Assembly: GCA_903848645.1 (NCBI GenBank)
Contig: CAINGU010000066.1
Span: forward strand, 1-59,259
Reading direction: 5' to 3'
DNA from: an uncultured cyanobacterium
GTDB taxonomy: Bacteria > Cyanobacteriota > Cyanobacteriia > Cyanobacteriales > Nostocaceae
Length of the DNA stretch: 59,259 nucleotides
The notes beneath the pieces are model-generated. The model was not told the origin of the DNA, made no database searches, and was given only the letters and a program-made list of their open reading frames with translations. Position numbers and translations under genes: made by a program. Below, in pieces: positions 1 through 8,408 of the stretch. Position 1 is the first letter of the stretch; every line of letters starts with the position of its first letter.

Positions 1-721
1 GATCTGCTAGTGTTAATCCCATAGCTCCTTGTAGTTTTACAGAAGCTTCAATAGCAACTCGATTGCTATTCACTGCTAAAAGTGATTTCTCTGTTCCGAA
101 AGCCGCAATCATATCAATTTCAGTTGAGGTTAACGCAGCAGCATACCGGCTAAGTTCCCAACCGACCATTTCCATCGGCATTCCGCTATGAAAAACTACC
201 TTTGCTGCTTCTGGATCTACCCAAATATTGTATTCAGCAGCAGGTGTAACATTGCCCACCGTATTGGCAGCCCCACCCATGACTACACAGCGATGAACGA
301 GGGAAGCAATTTCAGGAGCGCGACTTAATGCGATAGCGATATTTGTCAGAGGTCCTAAAGTGACGAGGGTAATTTCACCAGGATAAGTTTTTAGTAAATC
401 TATGATTGCATCAGTTGCATCTGACAGTTGAGGTTTGAGATATGAATCAGGATAATACATATTTCCCATGCCATCTTTACCATGAAACCATTCAGCATAA
501 TTACTTTCTCTGAGAATTGGTTTTTTGCACCCAGCATACACAGGTGTATTGGCTTTACAAGTTTCTAAAGTGTAAAGTGCATTTTTCAACCCCTGTTCCA
601 CAGGGACATTTCCATTAACAATTGTTATGGCAACAACTTCCACATCTGTCCACGAATGAGCCATCATAATTGCCACTGCATCATCAGAAGCAGTATCTGT
701 ATCAATTAGTAGTTTACGCAT
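1..721 (-). CDS. Nucleoside hydrolase (IunH family), C-terminus cut by window edge
   Basis: The reading frame starts at 721 on the minus strand and runs off base 1, so about 240 N-terminal residues are visible. The start reads MRKLLIDTDTASDDAVAIMM, which is the calcium- and ribose-binding aspartate signature (DTDxxxDD) of inosine/uridine-preferring nucleoside hydrolases. Further on, VTLGPLTNIA and VVMGGAA match conserved family blocks. Family members hydrolyse the N-glycosidic bond of ribonucleosides in purine/pyrimidine salvage in the cytosol. The substrate (purine, pyrimidine or mixed) cannot be told from this part. No operon partner is visible. The family call is strong. Confidence 0.9.
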   Translation of the reverse strand, partial: MRKLLIDTDTASDDAVAIMMAHSWTDVEVVAITIVNGNVPVEQGLKNALYTLETCKANTPVYAGCKKPILRESNYAEWFHGKDGMGNMYYPDSYLKPQLSDATDAIIDLLKTYPGEITLVTLGPLTNIAIALSRAPEIASLVHRCVVMGGAANTVGNVTPAAEYNIWVDPEAAKVVFHSGMPMEMVGWELSRYAAALTSTEIDMIAAFGTEKSLLAVNSNRVAIEASVKLQGAMGLTLAD

Positions 722-810
722 AAAATATAACTTTCCTTGTAGTTAAGAAGACAATCAATTTACCGAATATACCAAGTTAGTGGCACAGGGTAGAGCTACA
801 GTAAGTAGAA

Positions 811-865
811 AGCGATAGCGAACGCATTGCATCCCGGAGGGAACTAGCGCTCCGCAGGAATCGCT
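811..865. repeat. Short palindromic GCGATAGCG-type repeat
   Basis: A GCGATAGCGAACGC arm and a GCGCTCCGCAGGAATCGC arm flank a short spacer. The same family recurs near 2915, 34731, 34783, 36891, 44395, 50914 and 52510. It is a dispersed small repeat of the type common in Nostocales genomes. No coding function. Confidence 0.7.
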
Positions 866-871
866 ACCCTA

Positions 872-955
872 ATGAACAAAGCCTTAGAACCTAAAGGAAT
901 TGCAGTACAAGTAAACATCACAGGTGAAAGTATAATAGTAATCGGAGAAGTGTAA
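872..955 (+). pseudogene. Short relic ORF of a cyanobacterial hypothetical protein
   Basis: A 27-codon frame begins MNKALEPKGIAVQV and ends ITGESIIVIGEV. It resembles C-terminal tails of cyanobacterial hypothetical proteins that carry an LQPKGI-like segment, but no upstream part of such a protein is present. The palindromic repeat lies directly before it. It is most likely a broken 3' fragment rather than a working gene, and the recognition rests on memory of similar tails. Confidence 0.3.
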
Positions 956-1055
956 AATCTAAAATGCTTGTTGGACGTATAATTTATGCACGACTTTATC
1001 CCCCGATTATCATTTTTATTCAGTTACAGTTACAGTAAATTGTTATCAAAAATCA

Positions 1056-1880
1056 ATGATTGAAACAATTATTGTCTTTGTCATTATTGGGATTATTATC
1101 ATTGGGATTTTAGCCAATCCCTTCCTCATTAAAAAGAGAAGAAACCGTCTCAAATGTCGCCCTTTTCCTCCCCTTTGGAATGCCGTTATTGAGAATAATC
1201 TTCCTATATATCTCTATCTATCATCAGATGAAAGAAGGCTACTTCAAGGGCATATTCAAGTGTTTTTAACCGAAAAGCAATTTATTGGCTGTAAAGGATT
1301 ACAGGTAACAGAAGAAATGAAACTGATTATTGCTGCTGTTGCCTGTTTACTTTTACTCAATGAACGAGGAGAATATTTCCCAAAATTGCGTTCAATTCTG
1401 GTTTATCCCAGTGCCTACATTGTTAAAGAAACGGCTGCTATTAGCGATTATGTTGTTGAGGAAAGGCGTGTCGCTAGACTAGGGGAATCATGGACAAAAG
1501 ACCAGTTAATATTGTCTTGGGAACAGGTAAAACAGGATACTTTCAATTGGCAAGATGGACATAATGTTATTCTACATGAATTTGCCCATCAATTAGATCA
1601 GGAGGATGGTAAAGCTGAAGGTGTGCCGATTTTACAACGCAATTCTGACTATCCGATTTGGGCTAAAGTGATGAGCGAAGCATATCAACAACTTTGTAAC
1701 GATGTTCTCCAAGGAGTCAATAATGTCATAGATAGTTATGGTGCAACGAATCCCGCAGAATTTTTTGCTGTAGCGACTGAGACTTTCTTTGAAAAACCAC
1801 ACCAATTGTTATCTCATCATCCGGCAGTTTATCAGCAGCTACAATGTTACTATGATTTAGATCCTTTGCAGTGGAATTGA
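1056..1880 (+). CDS. mtfA: MtfA-type zinc metallopeptidase (M90)
   Basis: 274 residues. An N-terminal hydrophobic helix (about 4-20) is followed by a basic stretch and the M90/MtfA fold. The zinc motif HEFAH is at 174-178, with QLDQEDGKAEG after it and a downstream glutamate block PAEFFAVATETFFE typical of the family. In E. coli, MtfA (YeeI) binds the repressor Mlc/DgsA and has peptidase activity; cyanobacterial homologues have no proven role. The membrane anchor suggests it works at the cytoplasmic membrane face. It stands alone, with the repeat-rich stretch upstream. The length matches the family (about 260-280) and all catalytic residues are present. Confidence 0.88.
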   Translation: MIETIIVFVIIGIIIIGILANPFLIKKRRNRLKCRPFPPLWNAVIENNLPIYLYLSSDERRLLQGHIQVFLTEKQFIGCKGLQVTEEMKLIIAAVACLLLLNERGEYFPKLRSILVYPSAYIVKETAAISDYVVEERRVARLGESWTKDQLILSWEQVKQDTFNWQDGHNVILHEFAHQLDQEDGKAEGVPILQRNSDYPIWAKVMSEAYQQLCNDVLQGVNNVIDSYGATNPAEFFAVATETFFEKPHQLLSHHPAVYQQLQCYYDLDPLQWN

Positions 1881-2178
1881 GGTAAAGACAAGATCCACGC
1901 AAAATTTAGCACGACGTAAAGTTTTGTAAAGTAGTCATGTATTTTATGTCTTCCCAACATTTAAAGATTGCCTAATTTGTCTCATTATAGATAGTTTTTA
2001 TAAAATTATTAAGGGAAATAAAAAAGCGATCGCTCTTAATGAATGAGTGCAATCGCAATTAATTAAATAGCTACAAAGCTATAATTTAAACCTACTTAGC
2101 CAACCCTTTAAAACCTTGGCCTCTTTTATATAGTGGTTTGATACTGATTTCATCAATCTTTCTGTTTCCGCGTGACCT
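1881..2178. other. Intergenic stretch without a recognised gene
   Basis: AT-rich spacer between mtfA and the Nif11-like gene. It contains a HIP1-containing AAAGCGATCGCTCTT sequence near 2022, which can form a small hairpin with the nearby GAGTGCAATCGC. Nothing else supportable was seen. Confidence 0.5.
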
Positions 2179-2394
2179 CTAGTTGTACTCTCCAGGAAGA
2201 TCTGTTTTTCTAACAGTAATGCTGCCAACTTTCTTGCCTGACATTCTCAATAATTCATCACCTGAAAATTCAAAACCAAGCTTTAGTGCTATTCGCGCAA
2301 CATCATCTGCGGTTGGTGCTGCAAGCACCTCGTTTTTAAGTTCAGGTTCAGACTGCATTTTCTTTAAAAATGCTTCGATTTGCTCAAAAGCCAT
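2179..2394 (-). CDS. Nif11-domain peptide (NHLP-like leader), orphan
   Basis: The frame is open from 2439, but the family normally begins as MAFEQIEAFLKKM, so I place the start at the internal ATG at 2394, with an AGAGGA sequence about 13 nt upstream. The 71 residues match the Nif11 leader domain: FLKKMQSEPELKNEVLAAPT, then ADDVARIALKLGFEFSG. In cyanobacteria these domains serve as leader peptides of RiPP precursors or as small stand-alone proteins. After the domain the sequence MSGKKVGSITVRK has no double-glycine cleavage site and no Cys/Ser/Thr-rich core, and no modification enzyme is nearby. It is therefore likely not a working lanthipeptide-type precursor. Confidence 0.7.
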   Translation of the reverse strand: MAFEQIEAFLKKMQSEPELKNEVLAAPTADDVARIALKLGFEFSGDELLRMSGKKVGSITVRKTDLPGEYN

Positions 2395-2493
2395 ATTTAA
2401 AATTTGATCCTCTCTAGCTACTCGTAATATAGAACCCATTTGGGATCTAGTATACTATTAAAATAATAGTAATTTCTATCACTCGTGTATTTA

Positions 2494-2583
2494 AATAGTT
2501 TGACAGATGGAGAGTGGTTAATTATTGAACCATTATTACCTAAAAAGAAGCTGACTCGTCCACCTACATGGAGTAAATCGCTT
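2494..2583 (+). mobile_element. IS5-type transposase N-terminal remnant
   Basis: A 30-codon in-frame stretch without a start reads SLTDGEWLIIEPLLPKKK followed by LTRPPTWSK. This is the characteristic N-terminus of IS5-family (DUF4096) transposases. The rest of the transposase and the terminal repeats are missing, so this is a decayed insertion sequence. Confidence 0.7.
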
Positions 2584-2604
2584 TCCAAACATCCCTAAAA
2601 AACC

Positions 2605-2913
2605 ATGATTCATAACCTTAACATGACCGATACTGAATATATAGAGTTACTAAACTAACTAAGGGCTATGATCCTAATTTAGAACTTGAACTAATGGAAC
2701 TGGGAGAAAAAGTCTCATATTATCTGGTACAACAGTGATAAAGCAAACCCCAATTTAGAAAAAATAGTCAAGAAAATTATCGGTCGAGATGAACCAATTT
2801 TTCTATATCGTTGCGGCGGTAGGGTTTCCTTGCTACCTAATGATTATTACTGGAGGATGGTAGACGAACATCCATCAATGCGGATTTATCAGTTAGAAGT
2901 TAAACAAGATTAG
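2605..2913 (+). pseudogene. Frameshifted hypothetical gene
   Basis: Three consecutive open pieces read as one protein if frame changes are allowed: MTDTEYIELL, then TKGYDPNLELELMELGEKVS ending in a TGA, then NPNLEKIVKKIIGRDEP and CGGRVSLLPNDYYWRMVDEH, ending with TAG at 2911. I do not recognise the family. At least one frameshift and one in-frame stop make it a probable pseudogene, next to the IS5 relic. Confidence 0.4.
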
Positions 2914-2914
2914 T

Positions 2915-2960
2915 AAAGCGATGCCTACGGCGCGTGAAGGGATTCATTCGGAGCAAAGTG
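2915..2960. repeat. Degenerate palindromic GCGATGCC-type repeat
   Basis: The sequence GCGATGCCTACGGCGCGTGA followed by GGGATTCATTCGGAGC is a diverged copy of the short palindromic repeat family seen elsewhere in this window. Confidence 0.45.
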
Positions 2961-2998
2961 ACAACAAAGGGCTGTAATTATGCACTAAATAATTTCTA

Positions 2999-3463
2999 TT
3001 AACGTTGTTTCTTGGAACAAGATAAAGGATAACGTTTGCCTCTCCAAGTTGTCCAACCGACTGCTTGACCCGATTTAGCATTATATCTTAAAAACCAGTT
3101 GTCTTGTTCTTGACCTAAATAACGAATTGAGAGAGATGTTGAATTTGCAGAACGTTTTGCCAGTGACACCCATGCACTACCATTATCACTGAACCGTCCC
3201 ACAACCTTAACACCTGACGTAGTGCTACAGACATCACCATCACATTTAGTTTGAGGGTCATCAACTACAAGCCAGTCCATTTTGGAGTTACGACCATCAA
3301 TATTACAATTCCATGAGCCAAAATACCACTGATTCGCTACCTGTGAGGCATTAATGGTACTAGGATTAAATAATATTCCAGAGGGAATCAGTATTAAACC
3401 TAACAAACACTTTGGGAGTAATTTCATAATTTGTGATGAAATAGAAGTATCAAATTTTTTCAT
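2999..3463 (-). CDS. Secreted cyanobacterial protein, DUF6006-like
   Basis: 154 residues. A hydrophobic segment at about 14-36 (LLPKCLLGLILIPSGILF) ending near a small-residue site NAS looks like a signal peptide; a start at Met13 would give a more standard signal. The mature part has WYFGSWNCNIDGR, VVDDPQTKCDGDVCSTTSG and VVGRFSDNGSAWVSL, with several cysteines that may pair in the periplasm. I recognise this as a cyanobacterial family of small secreted proteins (DUF6006 by memory). Function unknown. It is convergent with the preceding relic and upstream of a membrane protein in the same orientation. Confidence 0.65.
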   Translation of the reverse strand: MKKFDTSISSQIMKLLPKCLLGLILIPSGILFNPSTINASQVANQWYFGSWNCNIDGRNSKMDWLVVDDPQTKCDGDVCSTTSGVKVVGRFSDNGSAWVSLAKRSANSTSLSIRYLGQEQDNWFLRYNAKSGQAVGWTTWRGKRYPLSCSKKQR

Positions 3464-3502
3464 GGCACTTTGAAATTAAGAATTTTCAACCCTGAATCCA
3501 GA

Positions 3503-3829
3503 TCATAAACTATTAATGTATCTTCGGATTAATAAAAAACCTAACGATAAAGGAATCATGAAACTACAAAAATGCAATAACCAAATTCCAAAGTTCTGAT
3601 TTATTGAAGGAAGATGAATTGTCAGTACAACTACTGTTAGATAAAATCCACTGGCAAACATCAAAACCCGACCAGCAAATTTATTAGCACGATACCAGAT
3701 TCGTGAATCTGACAAAGTTTTAGGAGTACGAATTCCATAGCCGTAATTGGGTGGTATAATTTCAGTAATCAATGGAATGGATAGCAAAAAGATTAGCAGT
3801 GCCGGAATAGCAAATGTTTGTTGTAACAT
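3503..3829 (-). CDS. SdpI-family membrane protein
   Basis: 108 residues with three hydrophobic helices (about 5-22, 51-71, 80-100). The loop GIRTPKTLSDSRIWYRANKF is the hallmark of the SdpI family (SdpI/YhfL). In Bacillus subtilis SdpI gives immunity to the SdpC toxin and relays its signal to a repressor; other family members have unknown roles. Here it has three helices instead of the six of full-length SdpI, a common short form. No SdpC-like toxin is visible nearby, so an immunity role is not implied. Confidence 0.75.
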   Translation of the reverse strand: MLQQTFAIPALLIFLLSIPLITEIIPPNYGYGIRTPKTLSDSRIWYRANKFAGRVLMFASGFYLTVVVLTIHLPSINQNFGIWLLHFCSFMIPLSLGFLLIRRYINSL

Positions 3830-3979
3830 ATTTTATATGAAAACTAGATATAGCAATTCTGTTAAAGGATGGATAGTAGATGTAAACTTTTTCGATAATT
3901 CACTTTTATCAAGTCACTTACTGTACCAGAAGTTTTTAGTTATGTTTCCACACCGACTTTATCAAACCGCCCTTCTAAA

Positions 3980-4654
3980 ATGACCGAACAACAACCCATA
4001 CAACAGAAAATTCAAGAATTAGCTAACCAAGCGATCGCCCAAGGAAACCCATCATCTTGGTTTGAAATTGTCTATTCAGAATCCCTTGGTGATGTAAATC
4101 AAGTTCCTTGGGCAAAATTGACCCCGCATGAATATTTACAAGAGTGGTTACATATCCATCACCCCAGTCCAGAAAAATCTTCAGCCTTAGTCATTGGTTG
4201 TGGTTTAGGAGACGATGCAGAAGCGTTAGCACAAAAACAATATCGCGTCACAGCTTTTGATATCTCACCCACTGCTGTTAATTGGTGTCAGGAAAGATTC
4301 CCTAACTCATCTGTTAATTATACAGTTGCAGACCTATTAGCAATTCCTAGTCAATGGCATCAAACTTTTGATTTAGTTTATGAATGTAGAAACATTCAAG
4401 CACTACCATTAAACGTCCGTTCTCTAGCTATTGAGTCAGTTGCTTCTATGGTCGCAATCGGGGGAACTCTGTTAGTAATTACAGGTTTTCGAGAAACAGA
4501 AGCTGAACCAGATGGACCACCTTGGTTATTGTCTGAATTTGAACTGAGTCAGTTTAAAAAATGGGGATTAACAGAAATTTCTCGGCTGCCGTTTGTAACA
4601 CCGAATAGACCTTACATTAGAATTGAATATCAACGACAATTGCCCATCTCATAA
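3980..4654 (+). CDS. Class I SAM-dependent methyltransferase
   Basis: 224 residues. The Rossmann-fold motif I is SALVIGCGLGDDAEALA, with the acidic motif II end TAFDISPTAVNWCQERF and motif IV FDLVYECRNIQAL. The overall pattern resembles small-molecule methyltransferases of the thiopurine/UbiE-like group (methyltransferase type 11/25). The substrate cannot be inferred. A frame also runs just upstream from 3747, but it overlaps the divergent SdpI gene and lacks protein character. Stand-alone gene. Confidence 0.82.
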   Translation: MTEQQPIQQKIQELANQAIAQGNPSSWFEIVYSESLGDVNQVPWAKLTPHEYLQEWLHIHHPSPEKSSALVIGCGLGDDAEALAQKQYRVTAFDISPTAVNWCQERFPNSSVNYTVADLLAIPSQWHQTFDLVYECRNIQALPLNVRSLAIESVASMVAIGGTLLVITGFRETEAEPDGPPWLLSEFELSQFKKWGLTEISRLPFVTPNRPYIRIEYQRQLPIS

Positions 4655-4691
4655 GGTTTTTTTAGGGAATGTTGCTAAATAATGCTATCAT

Positions 4692-4919
4692 TTAGATTCC
4701 CAAGTCTTCAAAATATGCTTTGATGTTTTTATCTAAATCCTGTAATGCAAGTTCCATAGTGGGATAACTGCTTTTCCCTTCATAAACTGTTCCACCATAA
4801 TCATAAGCTCTGACAAAAGAATCAATATATTCACTTTCTCCTATTTCTATCCAACCGCGTTCTTCTACAAAACGGTTAATATGGGGATATTGTTCTTCAA
4901 AACTGTTGGATTTTGGCAT
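4692..4919 (-). CDS. Small hypothetical protein
   Basis: 75 residues, acidic, beginning MPKSNSFEEQYPHINRF and ending MELALQDLDKNIKAYFEDL. It is soluble, with no signal or membrane segment. It is the last of four same-strand small genes (6031 down to 4692) with short gaps, only 8 nt after the preceding gene. They probably share transcription. I do not recognise the family beyond an impression that it occurs in other cyanobacteria. Confidence 0.55.
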   Translation of the reverse strand: MPKSNSFEEQYPHINRFVEERGWIEIGESEYIDSFVRAYDYGGTVYEGKSSYPTMELALQDLDKNIKAYFEDLGI

Positions 4920-4927
4920 CTTGGTAA

Positions 4928-5326
4928 TTACTCACTCACAGCATCAAGAAAGTCCTGTTTACCTTCTTTGATAGTTTCTTTAACTTCAGCTTCTATCTCA
5001 GGACTAATTTTCTGGGTTTCCACCATATACAAGAAAAACTTTTTAAAAGAACCCAAGTAAGATTTAGTGCTACTTTCAGATGCCCACAGTGCTTTGTGTG
5101 GGAAATAATTTAATAGAAAATCATAAACATCTTGGTCATTGGCTTCATCAAGTTTTTGCAATGGTTCATAGCTAACAAGATATTCAGCAAAAAACTCAAT
5201 ATTTAAGATGTGGTTTTTTATCGTTTTAGTTGAAAGATTCGCTTTCTCTAACCATATTTTAAACCCATCCAATATTGGTTGATTATACTTTTCTATTTTG
5301 GCTACTTCTTTGTCAAAGTCACTCAT
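4928..5326 (-). CDS. Stand-alone core-binding (SAM-like) domain protein
   Basis: 132 residues. The segment FKIWLEKANLSTKTIKNH followed by IEFFAEYLV and YLGSFKKFFLYMVE resembles the N-terminal core-binding domain of tyrosine recombinases (phage-integrase SAM-like). No catalytic domain follows: the protein ends with an acidic helix KETIKEGKQDFLDAVSE, and no Arg-His-Arg-Tyr set is present. It may bind DNA without cutting, or be a structural relative. It sits between two hypothetical genes on the same strand. The domain call is by pattern only. Confidence 0.5.
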   Translation of the reverse strand: MSDFDKEVAKIEKYNQPILDGFKIWLEKANLSTKTIKNHILNIEFFAEYLVSYEPLQKLDEANDQDVYDFLLNYFPHKALWASESSTKSYLGSFKKFFLYMVETQKISPEIEAEVKETIKEGKQDFLDAVSE

Positions 5327-5347
5327 AGTCTATTGCAATTTAGATAA

Positions 5348-5668
5348 TTAAGCCCGTTTTGCTAACAATGTAGAACTATCACCTTGATGAAATTTGATTT
5401 TTCCTTCCAGTTCATTTTCGTCTTCCAATTTTAACCAACCACTACCAGAAGCCTCATCATTTTCATCATTGCCTTCCCAAGTAAATTCTAATTTGTTAGC
5501 ATTGCCATCTTTAACAATATCCCCATCAATATATCCAGTAACCAATCCAAACTGAAACTCCCCATTTCCTTGTTCATCAATTTCAATATAAGCCTGTACT
5601 TCCATATTAAAATATTCATCATCCCAATTCGACATTTCATAAATATGCCAAGTTCCAGTAAATTCCAT
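5348..5668 (-). CDS. Acidic beta-rich hypothetical protein
   Basis: 106 residues beginning MEFTGTWHIYEMSNWDDEYF. It is rich in Asp/Glu and in alternating beta-type patterns (VQAYIEIDEQGNGEFQFG, LEDENELEGKIKFHQGD), suggesting a small beta-barrel or sandwich. No signal peptide. It lies in the row of four small minus-strand genes between 6031 and 4692. A GGAGGATAAAATT ribosome-binding region precedes the ATG. Function unknown. Confidence 0.6.
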   Translation of the reverse strand: MEFTGTWHIYEMSNWDDEYFNMEVQAYIEIDEQGNGEFQFGLVTGYIDGDIVKDGNANKLEFTWEGNDENDEASGSGWLKLEDENELEGKIKFHQGDSSTLLAKRA

Positions 5669-5701
5669 AATTTTATCCTCCAGATTTAAACATTTACTAT
5701 A

Positions 5702-6031
5702 TCAGTATTTTTGTGATTTTTTTTCATCTTCCCCAGTGATTAATTGAAAAATATCATGAGGATGGTTATTATCATCTGGTTCAATAGTAGCTTCATCAGA
5801 AAAACCAGCAGCAGCAAATTGAGATTTAATGGATTGTAAGTTAATTCGTGTCAAATAAGATAGTTTATTTGATAAACCATGAATTGTTGTTCGACAAGTA
5901 CCTGAATGCTTAGATTCCGCTAAATCATTCGCAAGTACCCATACAGCTAACATATAAACATCTTTAGGAAACTGAATGGAAATTGTTTTTAATTCAGAGA
6001 TTCTTACTACTTTACGTTCGTTTATATACAT
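5702..6031 (-). CDS. Hypothetical protein
   Basis: 109 residues: MYINERKVVRISELKTISI, then a helix VYMLAVWVLANDLAESK, and a charged C-terminus GEDEKKSQKY. A GGAGAGAGTAC ribosome-binding region lies before the ATG. It is the first of the small gene row and 37 nt downstream of recD2 on the same strand, so co-transcription with recD2 is possible. I do not recognise a family. Confidence 0.55.
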   Translation of the reverse strand: MYINERKVVRISELKTISIQFPKDVYMLAVWVLANDLAESKHSGTCRTTIHGLSNKLSYLTRINLQSIKSQFAAAGFSDEATIEPDDNNHPHDIFQLITGEDEKKSQKY

Positions 6032-6068
6032 TTGTACTCTCTCCTAACATTACATAAATTCAATTTAT

Positions 6069-8297
6069 TCACAATACCAACCTTTGTTGTAACCGTGTAT
6101 ATCGTCGCATATCATCAGTAGAACGCACAGCCAACGATATGGCTTTTTTTGCCCCAATTACAATTGCTAACTTTTTAGCACGGGTTAAACCTGTATAAAG
6201 TAGATTGCGACTCAGCATCATATAATGTTGCATATAAAAAGGCAAAATCACCACCGGATATTCAGAACCTTGGGATTTGTGTATAGAAACACTCCAAGCT
6301 AAAGTAATTTCATTGAGGTCAGCATAATCATAAACTACGGAACGTTCGCCATATTGCACATTTATTTCTTGTTCAACAGTGTCAATATCCGTAATGATTC
6401 CTAAATCACCATTAAACACTTCTCTTTGATAATCATTAGTCTGCTGAATTACTCTGTCACCTACCCGCAACGTCATCCCACCCCTGGTAATCTCTACCTT
6501 ATCGGGACTTTTAGGATTAATTAATTCCTGTAATACCGTATTCAGATTGCGAGTACCCACTAAACCCCTTGACATCGGACAAAGCACTTGTACATCCGTA
6601 GCGGGGTTAAATCCTAATTTTGGGATTAAGTCTGTAATTAATTCGCAAATTGTTTGCACCCCATGTTCTGGCTGAAATCCCCCTCCATGCCACAAACAGT
6701 CAGAGACTGGGGAATTACTGATTGGTTCGATGGTGGGATACTGACCCCGGTTAATTTGATGAGCAGCAGTAATAATCGCACTCTGTTGAGCCTGACGAAA
6801 TACCTGAGTTAGTCGCACCACTGGCACTCTGCCAGAATGTATTAGGTCAGCAAGGATACTACCTGGTCCCACTGATGGTAACTGGTCAATATCCCCTACC
6901 AATAAAAGTTGTGCGCCGACGGAAACTGCTTTGACTAAGGCGTATGCTAAAAATAAATCTAACATACTGGCTTCATCAACAATAATTGCTGTCTGAGGTA
7001 ACGGATTATCGTTGTCAGATTTAAAACCCCTGGTTCTGGGGTCAAATTCCAATAAACGATGGATGGTTTTTGCTTCTAAACCAGTCATTTCCGCCAACCG
7101 TTGGGCTGCCCTTCCTGTTGGTGCAGCTAAAGCAATGGATTTACCCATGGCCTTCCATAAACTGACTATAGTATGGGTAGTGAAAGTTTTACCAACTCCT
7201 GGACCCCCTGTAAGAATCATGATGGGGGAATAAGCAGCCATTTCTACAGCTTCCTGTTGTTGTTGGGAAAGTTCAATTTTTTGAGTTTGTGTAAATCTTT
7301 CCGTCCATGCCCGGACGCGGGGAATGTCAGTAGTAACAGGTTTATTCAAACGTTCATGTATAAGTTCTGCTAAGTTTTTCTCTGTATGATAATAGGTAGG
7401 CTTGTAGCAAAGTAATGTATCCCCATCCTTTTCCCTAATTAACTCATCTTTCAAGGCCATGTCTGTGATAGTTTGAGTTATTGCCTGTTCTGTGGGCTGA
7501 TGAGATTCAGTAGTCAGTAGTTTAATTACGGACTCAATCAGTTCTGGTTGTGGTAAGTAGCAATGACCATCTTCAGCAGCTTCACTCAAAGCATGAACAA
7601 GTCCGGCACAGTAACGAAACTGGGAATCGGCGGGAACTCCCAAATTACGGGCTATTTTATCAGCAGTGAGAAACCCGATACCGTAGATGTCAGTCGCTAA
7701 TTGGTAGGGGTTATTGGTGACTACAGCGATCGCTTTATCCCCATACTGTTTATAAATTTTGACTGCATAGATAGTAGAAACGCCATGTCCTTGCAAAAAC
7801 ACCATCACTTCTTTGATGGCTTTTTGAGTCTCCCAGGCGTTTTTGATCAACTTGATCCGTTTTTTGGCTATGCCATTCACTTCGATTAAACGGTCAATCT
7901 GATTTTCAATGATTTCTAGGGTTTCTACTCCAAAATGGGCAACAATCCTTTTTGCTGTGACGGGTCCCACACCTTTAATTAATCCACTGCCCAAATACTT
8001 TTCAATACCCGTAAGTGTAGCTGGTTTGGTTTCTTTATAATTGATTACTTGAAATTGTGGTCCATATTGGGGATGTTCGCGCCAAAAACCCGTTAGTTGT
8101 AGTGTCTGCCCTGGTTGAATATTGGCAAAGCTGCCGACAATGGTTGTTAAATCTTTGATACTAGAGCGAGTTAAGCGTGCCACTGTGTAACCAGACTCCT
8201 CCGAGTAAAAAGTGAGACGTTCCACTACCCCAGTAATAGTTTCTTGGGGAACAGAAGCATTAATTTGTTGGGAAGTCGGGTTTGGTGCAGTGGACAT
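6069..8297 (-). CDS. recD2: RecD2-type ATP-dependent DNA helicase (SF1B)
   Basis: 742 residues, the usual RecD2 length. An N-terminal OB-like segment (about 20-90) is followed by helix-hairpin-helix repeats (LGSGLIKGVGPVTAKRIV at 102-119 and a later YGIGFLTADKIA). The helicase core has Walker A GGPGVGKT at 364-371, the DEAS Walker B motif in IIVDEASMLDL, and the C-terminal motif LAWSVSIHKSQGSEYPVVI with TGLTRAKKL. RecD2 is a 5'-3' helicase working without RecBC, implicated in recombination, repair and replication-fork processing. All motifs are intact. Confidence 0.93.
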   Translation of the reverse strand: MSTAPNPTSQQINASVPQETITGVVERLTFYSEESGYTVARLTRSSIKDLTTIVGSFANIQPGQTLQLTGFWREHPQYGPQFQVINYKETKPATLTGIEKYLGSGLIKGVGPVTAKRIVAHFGVETLEIIENQIDRLIEVNGIAKKRIKLIKNAWETQKAIKEVMVFLQGHGVSTIYAVKIYKQYGDKAIAVVTNNPYQLATDIYGIGFLTADKIARNLGVPADSQFRYCAGLVHALSEAAEDGHCYLPQPELIESVIKLLTTESHQPTEQAITQTITDMALKDELIREKDGDTLLCYKPTYYHTEKNLAELIHERLNKPVTTDIPRVRAWTERFTQTQKIELSQQQQEAVEMAAYSPIMILTGGPGVGKTFTTHTIVSLWKAMGKSIALAAPTGRAAQRLAEMTGLEAKTIHRLLEFDPRTRGFKSDNDNPLPQTAIIVDEASMLDLFLAYALVKAVSVGAQLLLVGDIDQLPSVGPGSILADLIHSGRVPVVRLTQVFRQAQQSAIITAAHQINRGQYPTIEPISNSPVSDCLWHGGGFQPEHGVQTICELITDLIPKLGFNPATDVQVLCPMSRGLVGTRNLNTVLQELINPKSPDKVEITRGGMTLRVGDRVIQQTNDYQREVFNGDLGIITDIDTVEQEINVQYGERSVVYDYADLNEITLAWSVSIHKSQGSEYPVVILPFYMQHYMMLSRNLLYTGLTRAKKLAIVIGAKKAISLAVRSTDDMRRYTRLQQRLVL

Positions 8298-8408
8298 TGT
8301 TTACTCAAATTATGGTACAACCATGAAAAAGTTATATCTTAAAAACATTTTCTTGACCAATCTATTTAACTTTAAACAACCTAAACTTTAATCACAATCA
8401 ATCTTTCA

